Shown in pieces: positions 18,735 through 27,454 of a stretch of 64,000 bases of DNA. The number at the start of each line of letters is the position of its first letter. Position 1 is the stretch's first letter. The position numbers and the translations under genes were made by a program. Origin of the DNA: Burkholderiales bacterium PBB6 (GTDB lineage Bacteria; Pseudomonadota; Gammaproteobacteria; Burkholderiales; Burkholderiaceae_C); the NCBI GenBank assembly GCA_002255925.1, contig NKIH01000001.1, forward strand, positions 682,001 through 746,000, written 5' to 3'. The notes beneath the pieces were generated by a model. That model made no database searches and was not told the DNA's origin. It saw only the letters and a program-made list of their open reading frames with translations.

Positions 18735-19697
18735 TCAGTCGCGGATCAGACGAACCGGCTGCACGGCGGCACCGCCTGCAGGGGCGCCACAGTCATCTTC
18801 GTCTTCGTCAAAGGCCTTGTCACCCTGCGGATCGGGGCGGCCTGTAGCTCTGACATCGACAAAGGGGAAAAGTTTCGTGTCCATCATGTGCGACAGGGTG
18901 ATGTTACCCATCGCGCTGAACATGTTCTCCACCCGACCCGGGTACTGCTTGTCCCAGTCGCGGATCATCTGCTTGATCTGCACGCGCTGCAGGTTTTCCT
19001 GGCTGCCGCACAGGCTGCACGGAATGATCGGGAACTCGCGGTGCACGGCCCACTTTTCCAGATCGGTCTCGGCCACATAGGCCAGCGGGCGGATCACCAC
19101 GTGCTCGCCGTTGTCGCTCACCAGCTTGGGCGGCATGCCCTTCATGCGGCTGCCGAAGAACATGTTCATCAGCAGCGTCACCACCATGTCGTCGCGGTGG
19201 TGGCCCAGCGCGATCTTGGTGGCGCCCAGTTCCTTGGCCACGCGGTAAAGAATGCCGCGCCTCAGCCGGGAGCACAGGCTGCACATCGTCTTGCCGGCCG
19301 GGATGATGTTGGTGACGATCGAGTAGGTGTCCTGCTCCTCGATGTGGAAGGCCACGTCGCGGCTGCGCAGGTAGTTCGGCAGCACTTCTTCCGGGAAGCC
19401 GGGCTGCTTCTGGTCGAGGTTGACCGCGACGATGTCGAACTTGATCGGCGCACGCGCCTTCAGGTTCAGCAGGATGTCGAGCATGGCGTAGCTGTCCTTG
19501 CCGCCCGACATGCACACCATCACCTTGTCGCCGTCTTCGATCATGTTGAAGTCGGCGATGGCCTGGCCCACCTGGCGGTGCAGGCGCTTGCTCAGCTTGT
19601 TGGCCTCGAACGCCGCCTTGCGGGCCTTGCGTTCGGCTTCACTGAGGACGGCGGTGTCGGCCGGCAGGGCCTCACTCGCGGAGGTGTCGCCAGACAT
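18735..19697 (-). CDS. ttcA: tRNA 2-thiocytidine biosynthesis protein TtcA
   Basis: An ATP-dependent, iron-sulfur thiolase that converts C32 of certain tRNAs to 2-thiocytidine. 320 residues from the ATG opening MSGDTSASE. The PP-loop [10 protein letters not shown] is near residue 63. Two CxxC pairs, [10 protein letters not shown] and CSLCGSQEN, are the cluster/sulfur cysteines expected in TtcA. The ATG shares one base with the folB stop (TGATG), indicating tight coupling. The longer open frame upstream is the folB region and is rejected. Confidence 0.95.
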   Translation of the reverse strand: MSGDTSASEALPADTAVLSEAERKARKAAFEANKLSKRLHRQVGQAIADFNMIEDGDKVMVCMSGGKDSYAMLDILLNLKARAPIKFDIVAVNLDQKQPGFPEEVLPNYLRSRDVAFHIEEQDTYSIVTNIIPAGKTMCSLCSRLRRGILYRVAKELGATKIALGHHRDDMVVTLLMNMFFGSRMKGMPPKLVSDNGEHVVIRPLAYVAETDLEKWAVHREFPIIPCSLCGSQENLQRVQIKQMIRDWDKQYPGRVENMFSAMGNITLSHMMDTKLFPFVDVRATGRPDPQGDKAFDEDEDDCGAPAGGAAVQPVRLIRD

Positions 19698-20095
19698 CAG
19701 GCCATCTCCTTCATGCCAAACACCTCGCAGCCCACCGACTCGCAGTCCGGGTACACATCCGGCTTCTCGGTCGAGACCCGCGCGGCGCGCACGTTCGGGT
19801 GCGCCAGCATCAGGGCCAGCGCGTCGTCGCACAGGGTTTCCTGCAGATGGATGTGGCCCTTCGAGACCCGCTCGGCGATGGTGCGGCGGATGAAGTCGTA
19901 GTCGAGCACCTCGTCGAGCTCGTCGGCGCGCGGCGTCGAGGTGGCCAGCGGCACGTACAGATCGACGTTGATCAGCACGCGCTGCTCGCCCTTCTTCTCG
20001 AATTCATGCACGCCGATGTTGATCCACACCTCGTAGTTGCGCAGGAAGAGGCGGCGGCAATCACGCAGGCCGGGATGGAGCAGGGAAGTTTGCAT
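19697..20095 (-). CDS. folB: Dihydroneopterin aldolase family protein
   Basis: FolB cleaves 7,8-dihydroneopterin to 6-hydroxymethyl-dihydropterin in folate synthesis. 132 residues from the ATG at 20095; a TTG three codons upstream at 20104 would overlap the SDR stop and is an alternative. Family landmarks are [19 protein letters not shown] near residue 17 and ALDYDFI-like [11 protein letters not shown]. An AAGG precedes the ATG. Placed between an SDR resembling pteridine reductase and ttcA, it makes a pterin/tRNA gene run. Some FolB-like proteins act as FolX, which cannot be excluded. Confidence 0.9.
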   Translation of the reverse strand: MQTSLLHPGLRDCRRLFLRNYEVWINIGVHEFEKKGEQRVLINVDLYVPLATSTPRADELDEVLDYDFIRRTIAERVSKGHIHLQETLCDDALALMLAHPNVRAARVSTEKPDVYPDCESVGCEVFGMKEMA

Positions 20096-20100
20096 GGGGT

Positions 20101-20916
20101 TCAACCTTGGGCTTGGGCCAGGAAAAGCACGTCGCGCGCCTGGCCGGTCAGGTGCTGGCCACCATCCACCAGCAAGGTGGTGCCGGTGATGGCCGGGGAA
20201 TCGATCAGGAATCGCACGGCACGCGCGATGTCGTCAGGCGTGGAGGAGCGCTGCAGCGGCGTCATGCGGTGCGCTTTCGCGTACTCGTCGTCATTCATCG
20301 GGCCTGACAGCATCGTTACCCCCGGCGCCACGGCGCTCACGCGCACCCGCGGGGCCAGCGCCTGGGCCAGCATCACGGTGGCTTCACGCAGCGCGGCCTT
20401 GCTCAGGGTGTACGAAAAATGGTCCGGGTTCGGGTTCCAGAGCTTCTGGTCGAGCAGGTTCACCACGCAGCCCCGGCCGTCTTCGCCGGCCTCGGTGCGG
20501 GCGGCCACGTGGGTGGCCAGGGCCTGCGCCAGCATCACGGGTGCCGCGGTGTTGGCGCGCCAGTGCAGGTCCATCGCGGCGGGGCCGGCGTCGGCGGCGG
20601 TGTCGTACTCGAACAGGCTGGCGTTGTTCACCACCGCATCCACCCGGCCGAGTGCGGCCACGGCGGCGGGCAGCAGGGCCCGGCAGGCGGCTTCATCACT
20701 CAGATCGGCCGGCAGCACCGCCACGCGGGCCCCCAGCGCGCGCAACTCAGCCGCCGTGACCTCCGCGTCGGCCACCGAGTGGCGGCAGTGCAGGGCGATG
20801 TCGTGGCCGTGCGCGGCCAGGTGCAGCGCGATTTCGCGGCCGATGCGCCGCGCAGCGCCGGTGACCAGGGTCACGGGGCGGGTGGGCGGCAGGTGGTCGG
20901 AGGCAGGTGTTGTCAT
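20101..20916 (-). CDS. Short-chain dehydrogenase, pteridine reductase-like (FolM/PTR1 type)
   Basis: 271 residues from the ATG opening MTTPASDHLP. A Rossmann-fold NADPH-dependent reductase with TGAARRIGREIA near residue 19; the Arg-Arg form of the cofactor loop is typical of PTR1/FolM pteridine reductases. NNAS and the YTLSK catalytic Tyr-Lys follow. Downstream folB supports a role in pterin or folate reduction, reducing dihydrofolate or dihydromonapterin, but this is inferred from context. It is divergent from the MidA-like gene with only 21 bases between the start codons. Confidence 0.88.
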   Translation of the reverse strand: MTTPASDHLPPTRPVTLVTGAARRIGREIALHLAAHGHDIALHCRHSVADAEVTAAELRALGARVAVLPADLSDEAACRALLPAAVAALGRVDAVVNNASLFEYDTAADAGPAAMDLHWRANTAAPVMLAQALATHVAARTEAGEDGRGCVVNLLDQKLWNPNPDHFSYTLSKAALREATVMLAQALAPRVRVSAVAPGVTMLSGPMNDDEYAKAHRMTPLQRSSTPDDIARAVRFLIDSPAITGTTLLVDGGQHLTGQARDVLFLAQAQG

Positions 20917-20925
20917 GGGGGCCAC

Positions 20926-20931
20926 TAGAAT
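20926..20931 (+). promoter_or_regulatory. -10-like TAGAAT just before a start codon
   Basis: TAGAAT ends 6 bases before the ATG at 20938. If it is the -10 element, transcription would begin at or beside the A of the ATG, giving a leaderless message. There is no Shine-Dalgarno sequence. No good -35 is visible. Confidence 0.4.
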
Positions 20932-20937
20932 CTCGCC

Positions 20938-22065
20938 ATGCGAAATAGCGAACCCGACAGTGTATCGGCGCCTCTGTCGGAACATATCCATGCGGCCATT
21001 GCGGACGCTGGCGGCTGGGTGTCATTTGACCGCTTCATGGCGATGGCGCTGTATGCGCCGGGCCTGGGTTACTACAGCAACAGCCTGCGCAAGTTCGGCC
21101 TGATGCCGGCCAGCGGCAGCGATTTTGTCACCGCACCTGAGCTCTCACCCCTGTTCGGCCGCGCCGTGGCCAACCAGGTGGCGCAGGCCCTGCAGGTCAC
21201 CGGCACCTCGCAGGTGTTCGAGTTTGGCGCTGGCTCCGGCGCGCTGGCCGAGCAGATGATCGACGCGCTCGATGCCGTGGCGCCCGGCCTGCTGCAGGCC
21301 TACACCATCATTGATCTGTCGGGCACGCTGCGTGAGCGGCAGGCGGCCCGCCTGGCGCGCTTTGGTGACCGCGTGCGCTGGGCCACGCGCTGGCCCGAAG
21401 CCATGCACGGCGTGGTGGTGGGCAACGAGGTGCTCGACGCCATGCCCGTGCAGTTGCTGCACTTTGACGGCGAGCAGTGGCTGGAGCGGGGCGTGGCCAG
21501 CCACCATGACGCGCTTGGCGCGCCCGGCTTCGTTTACGAAGACCGACCCACCGATCTGCGCCCGCCGCTGGAAGCGCCCTACGTGCCCGGCACGGTGACT
21601 GAGATTCACTTGCAGGCCGAGGGCTTCATCCGCAGCCTGGCCGCGCACCTGGTGCAAGGCGCCGCCTTCTTCATCGACTACGGCTTCCCGGAGGCCGAGT
21701 ACTACCTGCCGCAGCGCCACATGGGCACCTTGATGTGCCACCGGCTGCACATGGCCGACGACCAGCCGCTGGAGGCGGTGGGCGAGAAGGACATCACTGC
21801 GCACATCAACTTCACCGGCATCGCCCTGGCCGCGCAGGAGGCCGGCATGGACGTCATCGGCTACACCAGCCAGGCGCGTTTCCTGGTGAACTGCGGCGTG
21901 GCACCGATGGTGGAAGCCGCCGATCTGGCCGGCCGCGCGATGGCCCAGAAGCTGCTGACCGAGCATGAAATGGGTGAGCTGTTCAAGGTCATCGGCCTGG
22001 CGCCTGCGGGTGCGCTGCCTGATCCGATCGGCTTCATGGCGGGTGACCGCACCCACCGGCTCTGA
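20938..22065 (+). CDS. SAM-dependent methyltransferase, MidA/NDUFAF7 family
   Basis: 375 residues of the class I methyltransferase fold. In mitochondria NDUFAF7 methylates an arginine of a complex I subunit; the bacterial role is less clear. The ALYAPGLGYYSNS start, SDFVTAPELSPLFG near residue 60, the SAM loop FEFGAGSGALAEQ near 99 and GNEVLDAMPVQ near 160 are characteristic. The gene has no visible Shine-Dalgarno sequence, and a TAGAAT element sits 6 bases before the ATG. A DUF2905 gene follows after 9 bases. A complex I assembly-type NDUFA9-like gene lies close by on the other strand. Confidence 0.9.
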   Translation: MRNSEPDSVSAPLSEHIHAAIADAGGWVSFDRFMAMALYAPGLGYYSNSLRKFGLMPASGSDFVTAPELSPLFGRAVANQVAQALQVTGTSQVFEFGAGSGALAEQMIDALDAVAPGLLQAYTIIDLSGTLRERQAARLARFGDRVRWATRWPEAMHGVVVGNEVLDAMPVQLLHFDGEQWLERGVASHHDALGAPGFVYEDRPTDLRPPLEAPYVPGTVTEIHLQAEGFIRSLAAHLVQGAAFFIDYGFPEAEYYLPQRHMGTLMCHRLHMADDQPLEAVGEKDITAHINFTGIALAAQEAGMDVIGYTSQARFLVNCGVAPMVEAADLAGRAMAQKLLTEHEMGELFKVIGLAPAGALPDPIGFMAGDRTHRL

Positions 22066-22074
22066 GCCCGCCGC

Positions 22075-22266
22075 ATGCGCTGGTTCCTGGTCTTCCTGCT
22101 GGTGTTCCTGATCTTCAACCGGGCGGGTGCCTGGCTGCAGAAGCTGGGCCTGGGCCGCCTGCCGGGCGACCTGCGCTTCAGCATCTTTGGCCGCGAGTTT
22201 TTCCTGCCGCTGGCCAGCAGCGTGGTGCTGACCGTGCTGGCCAGCATCATCATGATGGTGTTCTGA
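22075..22266 (+). CDS. Small DUF2905-type membrane protein
   Basis: 63 residues with two hydrophobic segments (about 2-15 and 42-62) separated by an amphipathic stretch containing GRLPGDLRFSIFGREFFLPL. The LPGD-then-F-PL pattern is the DUF2905 signature as I know it. Probably an inner-membrane protein of unknown function. It begins 9 bases after the MidA-like gene's stop, so co-transcription is likely. Confidence 0.85.
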   Translation: MRWFLVFLLVFLIFNRAGAWLQKLGLGRLPGDLRFSIFGREFFLPLASSVVLTVLASIIMMVF

Positions 22267-22278
22267 GCCGCAGGCTCA
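22264..22278. terminator. Short hairpin enclosing two convergent stop codons
   Basis: TGAGCC-GCA-GGCTCA is a 6-bp inverted repeat. The first arm contains the TGA of the DUF2905 gene and the second the complement of the cca stop. It is weak on its own. Confidence 0.27.
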
Positions 22279-23538
22279 GGCGGCTGGCTCGCTCGGTGCC
22301 TGAGGCTCAGCCAGGGCCGGCAAGGCCTGGGCGATGGCCTGGATGCGGGCCTTGTGGATAGCCTCGGCAATCGCCGGTCCGCGCGCGCCACGCGCCACCG
22401 CCGCTTCCGCCACCGGCCCGGTGACCACCGCCGCTGCTGCGGCCAACGCGGCCAGCAGGCGCGGGCGAGACGGGTAGGGCGCGTCTTCGAACTGCCAGCG
22501 GCCGCGGGCATCGGCCTCGCAGGCCAGCAAGGCTTCAGTGAAACGCTCCGGCCGCCGGAAGGCGTCGCAGCGTTCGATCAGGCGCAGCAGCGCCGCGGCA
22601 TTCAAGCCATCTGCGCGGTGGATGTTGGTGTGCTCGCGCGCCACCAGCAGGGCCAGCTCGGTGCAGTCGGTGGGCACCTTCAGGCGTTGATGCACCTGGC
22701 GGGCCAGGCGTTCGCTGCGCAGTTCATGGGCAATGTGGCGCGGCCACTCCTCGGGCGGCGTGGTGCCTTTGCCGAGGTCGTGGCACAGCGTGGCCCAGCG
22801 CACGGTCAAGGGTGCGGCCAGCCGGGCGGCCTGCGCCAGCACCAGCATCACATGCAGGCCGGTGTCCACCTCGGGGTGGTAGTCGGCGCGCTGCGGCACG
22901 CCCCACAGCCGCTCGAGCTCGGGCAGCAGGCGGGCCAGGGCGCCGCAGTCGCGCAGCACCTCGATCATGCGCACCGGGTGGTCCTCCATCAGGCCGCGGG
23001 ACAGCTCCTGCCACACGCGCTCGGCCACCAGCGCATCCACCTCGCCGGCCGCCACCATGTCGCGCATCAGCGCCATGGTGTCGGGGGCCACGGTGAAGTC
23101 GCCGAAGCGCGCGGCGAAGCGGGCCAGCCGCAGGATGCGCACCGGGTCTTCGCCGAAGGCGGCGCTGACGTGCCGCAGCGTGCGCGAGGCCAGATCGCGC
23201 TGGCCGCCGTGCGGATCGACGATGCGCCCGTCGGCACTCCGGGCCATCGCGTTGATGGTCAGGTCGCGGCGCACGAGGTCGTCTTCCAGCGTCACGTCAA
23301 TCGCGGTGTGGAATACAAAGCCGTGGTAGCCCGGCGCGGTCTTGCGCTCGGTGCGGGCCAGCGCGTATTCCTCGCGCGTTTCAGGGTGCAGGAAGACCGG
23401 GAAGTCTTTGCCCACCGGCAGGTAGCCGGCGGCCACCATGGCCTCGGGCGTGGCGCCGGTCACCACCCAGTCGCGGTCGTGCACCGGCCGGCCCAGCAGG
23501 GCGTCGCGCACCGCGCCGCCCACCTCATAGACCTGCAT
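22276..23538 (-). CDS. cca: CCA-adding tRNA nucleotidyltransferase with HD domain
   Basis: Adds or repairs the CCA end of tRNAs. 420 residues. The N-terminal nucleotidyltransferase domain opens with YEVGGAVRDALLGRPVHDRDW: the GG-VRD loop and the DRD metal-binding acidic residues. RRDLTINAMA lies near residue 110. The C-terminal HD domain (HDLGKG near 240) gives phosphatase/phosphodiesterase activities in multifunctional enzymes of this class. The ATG at 23538 follows the upstream stop by 2 bases; a GTG two codons earlier (23544) would overlap it as GTGA. It is the third gene of slt, NDUFA9-like, cca. Confidence 0.95.
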   Translation of the reverse strand: MQVYEVGGAVRDALLGRPVHDRDWVVTGATPEAMVAAGYLPVGKDFPVFLHPETREEYALARTERKTAPGYHGFVFHTAIDVTLEDDLVRRDLTINAMARSADGRIVDPHGGQRDLASRTLRHVSAAFGEDPVRILRLARFAARFGDFTVAPDTMALMRDMVAAGEVDALVAERVWQELSRGLMEDHPVRMIEVLRDCGALARLLPELERLWGVPQRADYHPEVDTGLHVMLVLAQAARLAAPLTVRWATLCHDLGKGTTPPEEWPRHIAHELRSERLARQVHQRLKVPTDCTELALLVAREHTNIHRADGLNAAALLRLIERCDAFRRPERFTEALLACEADARGRWQFEDAPYPSRPRLLAALAAAAAVVTGPVAEAAVARGARGPAIAEAIHKARIQAIAQALPALAEPQAPSEPAA

Positions 23539-23540
23539 CG

Positions 23541-24491
23541 TCACCGGTGCAGGGCCCGCCAGGCATCCAGCCGGGCGCAGGCCTGGTGCGGGGCCAGGTA
23601 GGACGGGCCGATGGCGGCCAGCGCGGCCGGCGTGATGCCGAGCGCAGCCAAGCCGGGCAGCAGCCCCGTGGCCACATTGGGCACGGTCATCGAGGCGAGG
23701 TTGTCGCGGCTCATCAGCGGCTCGCCCGGGGCCAGCTCCATCATCATCGCCTGCACCTGGGCCAGCGGGCCTGGCAGCGGCAGGATGGGCCGCTCATGGC
23801 CCGACAGCCGGCCAGCCAGCCGCACCAGGTCGGCCAGCGTCAACACATCGGGGCCGGCGCATTCATAGGTCTGGCCTGCCGTGGCCGGGTTGGTCAGGCA
23901 ATGGGCGATGGCCTCGGCCACGTCGTCCACCCACACCGGCTGGAAGCGGGCGCTGGCGCCGGCCAGCGGCACCACGGGCGCCAGGGCCTGCAGCTGCGCA
24001 AACAGGTTCAGGAAGCGGTCTTGCGCACCAAAGATCACCGACGGGCGCAGCAGCGTCAGGTCGAGCGGCGCGGCCTTCAGCACGGCTTCGCCACGCGCCT
24101 TGCTGCGCAGGTAGCGCGACGGCGCATCTGCGGACACGCCCAGCGCGCTCACATGCACCAGCCGGCGCACGCCCTGGCGCACGCAGGCCGCAGCCAGGCG
24201 CTGGGGCAGCTGCACATGGGTGGCCTCGAAGGCGGCTTCGCTGCCGTGCAGGATGGCCACCAGGTTCACCACGGCGTCGCAGCCCGCCAGCAGCTGATCA
24301 AGCGCTGCGTCGTCATGCACATTGGCTTCCACCACATCCACCAGCGGCAGCAGCTGCACGGCCTGGGCATGGCTGCGGCGCCGCGTGGGCACCACCAGGC
24401 GCGGGCCGCCACTGCCGTAGTCCTGCACCAGTCTCTCGCACAGGGCGCGGCCGACAAAGCCGGACCCTCCCAGAATCAGAACGCGTTGCAT
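23541..24491 (-). CDS. NAD(P)-binding protein, complex I NDUFA9-like atypical SDR
   Basis: 316 residues from the ATG that follows GGTGGAG. RVLILGGSGFVGRALCERL near residue 3 is an extended/atypical SDR nucleotide-binding loop, and YLRSKARGE carries a tyrosine/lysine spacing like the catalytic pair. LLRPSVIFGAQDRFLNLF and PVWVDDVAEAI match the NDUFA9-like branch. These bacterial proteins are of uncertain function; some are linked to quinone or sugar-nucleotide chemistry. It sits 10 bases downstream of slt and 2 bases before cca. Confidence 0.85.
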   Translation of the reverse strand: MQRVLILGGSGFVGRALCERLVQDYGSGGPRLVVPTRRRSHAQAVQLLPLVDVVEANVHDDAALDQLLAGCDAVVNLVAILHGSEAAFEATHVQLPQRLAAACVRQGVRRLVHVSALGVSADAPSRYLRSKARGEAVLKAAPLDLTLLRPSVIFGAQDRFLNLFAQLQALAPVVPLAGASARFQPVWVDDVAEAIAHCLTNPATAGQTYECAGPDVLTLADLVRLAGRLSGHERPILPLPGPLAQVQAMMMELAPGEPLMSRDNLASMTVPNVATGLLPGLAALGITPAALAAIGPSYLAPHQACARLDAWRALHR

Positions 24492-24501
24492 GGCTCCACC
24501 T

Positions 24502-26607
24502 TCAAGGCAAATCGTCGTTGGCCGGGGCGGCCGTGGCCTCCCGCGGGCCGATCGGCGCACCCAGGCGCGCCTTCAGCGAGGCCGGCTTGCCACTCAGCAG
24601 GCCGGCATAAATCGTGGCGTTCGAGAGCACCTTCTTGACGTAGTCGCGGGTCTCGTTGAACGGGATGTTCTCGGCCCAGATGGCGGCTTCCACCACCGGG
24701 CCTTCACGCCAGCGGCGCGGCCGGCCCGGGCCGGCGTTGTAGGCGGCGGCGGCCATGGCCTGCGAGCCGCCCAGGTCGTCCAGCACCAGCTTCAGGTAAG
24801 CGGTGCCGATGCGCAGGTTGGTGTCGCGCTCGGTGATCATCTCGGGGCGGAAGCTGGTCAGGCCGATCTTCCTGGCGGTCCACTTCGCGGTGGCCGGCAT
24901 CACCTGCATCAGGCCGGACGCGCCCACGTTCGAGCGGGCGTCGACGATGAAGCGCGACTCCTGCCGGATCAGCCCGTACACATAGGCCGGGTCCAGACCG
25001 ATGTCACCAGCCTTGGCCAGCAGCTCACGGCGCAGCGGGGTGGGGTAGCGCAGGGTCAGGTCGATCTCGGCGCGGGTGCGGTCGGCGCTGTTGATGCAGC
25101 GGTCCCACACTTCCCGATCACACGCCAGTTGGGCCGCGGCGATCAGCTCACGGTCGCTCATGCCGATGAGCGAAAAATTCCATTCGCGCACGCCTTCACT
25201 GCGCAGCCCCATGCCGATGGCGAGCAGCGCACGCTGCAGGCCGGCGTGGTTGCGCGCGGCGGCTTGCTCGGCGCCCGTGGGGCTCACCGGGCGGCCGGGC
25301 AGGGGCGCGATATTGCCCAATTCCTCGGCCGCCAGCTGCCCGTAGAAGTTCAGTGGCGAGGCGATGCCTTGCAGCAGGCGCCGGGCCTCATTGCGCGCGG
25401 CTTCGCCCGCCTCGGCGGCGGGCGCCATGCCCAGCACGCCGCGGGCGCGCCAGTACGCCCAGGCCGGGTCGGCGCGCTCAGTGGCGCTCATGGCTTCGAT
25501 GCTGCGCAGCGTCCAGATCCAGCGCTCGCTGCCCTGGCCGTTGCGCAGGGCGCTTCGGGCCAGCCAGCCCAGCGTGTCGTCGCTCCAGTCGGGCGTATTG
25601 GTCTGGCGTTTGGGCAGTGCCTCAAACGCGTTGCGGGTCCAGCCCAGCGATTCAGGCCGCAGTTGCAGCGCGCCTTGCTTGGCCACCTGTGACCAGGCCC
25701 AGGCCGCATGTTCCGCGCCCAGGATGGCGGCCCAGCGTTCCTGCAACAGGTTGGCGGCGGCATCCGTGTCACTGGCGGCCACACGGGCTACGGCCAGCGA
25801 GGCCAGCTCACTCCGGTGGTGGGTCAGCGACGACGCCTTGGTGAGCAGGTAGCGGGTGGGCTTGTCCAGCAACTCTACCAGCGCCTTGTCGACCGGATCA
25901 CCCAGCAGCGCGGCGCTCTGGCGGGCCAGCTTCACACGGTTGTTCTCGACGCCCAGACGCACCCGGCGCCAGATGTCGTCGGCGCTGAACACCTTGGCTT
26001 CAAACAGCGTGCGGCCCATTAACAGGCAAGCATCATCGGGTTCGCGCTGGGCCATCCAGACGCGGCGTGCGGCGTCCAGCACCGGCTTGCCGGCGAGGTG
26101 GTCGACCAGCACCGCGTAGCAATGCACCTGCCGGTCGTCGTTCATGCGGAAGCGCGGCAGATCACGCGAGAAGGCGGCCCAGTCGCGGCGGCGGCCCAGC
26201 TCCAGCAGCCAGTCGTTGCGCAGGCGGTCTTCCACATAGCTGGCGGGCCAGCGGGCGTAGAAGGCTTCCACCTCGTCGGCGGTGGCCTCGTTCAGCCGGC
26301 CGGTGAGGTCCCAGTAATCGACCCAGGGCGCCAGCGGGTGGCGGCTGTCGATGGCCGCGATGCGGAAGGCGGCAAGCCGAGAGCGGTCGCGGCGCACAAA
26401 GGCTTCGCGGGCATCACGGATCAGCGGGTCAACACCGGCGGAGGGCTGTATCGCCGAGGTGTCTGTGGCCTGCGCCGAGGCCGCGCCGGTGCCGGCCAGC
26501 AGGGCCAGGCCGACGCACAGGGCCAGCCCGTGGAGGGGCCGCAGCGGGCGTGGGTGGCGGGGGCGGCTGCGGCGAAGTAGAAGGGCGTGGATCAGGGCAG
26601 AAAGCAT
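24502..26607 (-). CDS. slt: Soluble lytic murein transglycosylase
   Basis: A periplasmic enzyme that cleaves peptidoglycan glycan strands to 1,6-anhydromuropeptides. 701 residues: signal peptide (ending near ASAQA, residue 46), a long alpha-superhelical U/L region (about 55-520), then the lysozyme-like SLT domain. The catalytic glutamate is in RQESRF (Glu550), followed by GASGLMQVMPATAKW and AYNAGPGRPRRW. The size and layout match Slt70. The signal peptide is preceded by an unusually Arg/Pro-rich n-region. First gene of a three-gene run with the NDUFA9-like gene and cca. Confidence 0.93.
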   Translation of the reverse strand: MLSALIHALLLRRSRPRHPRPLRPLHGLALCVGLALLAGTGAASAQATDTSAIQPSAGVDPLIRDAREAFVRRDRSRLAAFRIAAIDSRHPLAPWVDYWDLTGRLNEATADEVEAFYARWPASYVEDRLRNDWLLELGRRRDWAAFSRDLPRFRMNDDRQVHCYAVLVDHLAGKPVLDAARRVWMAQREPDDACLLMGRTLFEAKVFSADDIWRRVRLGVENNRVKLARQSAALLGDPVDKALVELLDKPTRYLLTKASSLTHHRSELASLAVARVAASDTDAAANLLQERWAAILGAEHAAWAWSQVAKQGALQLRPESLGWTRNAFEALPKRQTNTPDWSDDTLGWLARSALRNGQGSERWIWTLRSIEAMSATERADPAWAYWRARGVLGMAPAAEAGEAARNEARRLLQGIASPLNFYGQLAAEELGNIAPLPGRPVSPTGAEQAAARNHAGLQRALLAIGMGLRSEGVREWNFSLIGMSDRELIAAAQLACDREVWDRCINSADRTRAEIDLTLRYPTPLRRELLAKAGDIGLDPAYVYGLIRQESRFIVDARSNVGASGLMQVMPATAKWTARKIGLTSFRPEMITERDTNLRIGTAYLKLVLDDLGGSQAMAAAAYNAGPGRPRRWREGPVVEAAIWAENIPFNETRDYVKKVLSNATIYAGLLSGKPASLKARLGAPIGPREATAAPANDDLP

Positions 26608-26667
26608 GGCCCGGCCACTGTACCGCAGCCCGGGTTTTCCCCGGGTGCGGCAGGCCACGTCAACGTG

Positions 26668-27348
26668 TCAACGCTGGGTGCGGTAAGGCTCTTCGAAGTC
26701 GAGGAAATCGGCTTCGGCCAGCGCCTCGGTCACCCAGGCCTGCACGCCGGGGCTGGCCCAGACGGCGTCCATCCACGGCCGCACGCTGGCGTCCACTGGC
26801 AAACCGTAGGTGCGGATGCGGCTGACCACCGGCGCGAAGTAGGCATCGGCGTTGCTGAAGTCGCCGAACAGGAAGGGCCCGCCGCTGTCGCGCAGGGCGT
26901 CGGCCCACATGGCTTGCAGGCGGTCCAGATCAGTCTGGATGCCGGCATGCTCGCGCAGCAGGCGCGCACCCACATCGGCCAGCGAAGCCTCGATGTTCAT
27001 GGCGCAGTGGCTGCGCAGCTGGGTGAAGCCGCTGTGCATCTCGGCGCACAGCGAGCGGGCACGGGCCCGGCGCGCCGCGTCACGCGGCCAGATGTTGTGT
27101 TCCGGAAAGCGCTCAGCCAGCGTTTCGGCAATGGCCAGCGTGTCCCACACCGCCAGCGCGTCGTCCACCAGCACCGGCACCTTGCCAGTCGGGCTGACGC
27201 CGCGGAGGGTCTGCTTGAAGGCGGAGTTCGCCTCGAAGCTGTCAAAGCGCACCAGGCGCTGCGCCACCGGCAGCTGGAAGTGGTTGACCAGCACCCCGGG
27301 CCGCATCGACCACGACGAATAATTCCTGTTGCCGATCCACAGTTCCAT
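26668..27348 (-). CDS. Glutathione S-transferase family protein
   Basis: 226 residues from the ATG opening MELWIGNRNYSSWSMRP. The thioredoxin-like N-domain carries the SSWS glutathione-site serine pattern of one bacterial GST subgroup, then SPTGKVPVLVDD (cis-Pro) and an ETLAERFPE helix. The C-terminal helical domain includes FLFGDFSNADAYFAPV. Substrate unknown. It lies between a LysR gene (106 bases upstream) and slt (60 bases downstream) on the same strand. A longer reading frame upstream has no support. Confidence 0.9.
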   Translation of the reverse strand: MELWIGNRNYSSWSMRPGVLVNHFQLPVAQRLVRFDSFEANSAFKQTLRGVSPTGKVPVLVDDALAVWDTLAIAETLAERFPEHNIWPRDAARRARARSLCAEMHSGFTQLRSHCAMNIEASLADVGARLLREHAGIQTDLDRLQAMWADALRDSGGPFLFGDFSNADAYFAPVVSRIRTYGLPVDASVRPWMDAVWASPGVQAWVTEALAEADFLDFEEPYRTQR

Positions 27349-27454
27349 CACACGCTCCGACATCCGTTGAGTTGAGGATCTGGATGCTAGCCCTGCGGTG
27401 TGATGCCGTGGGTGCGTTGTGTGCATCTTCGCCATGCGTGCGCGGCATGAATGA

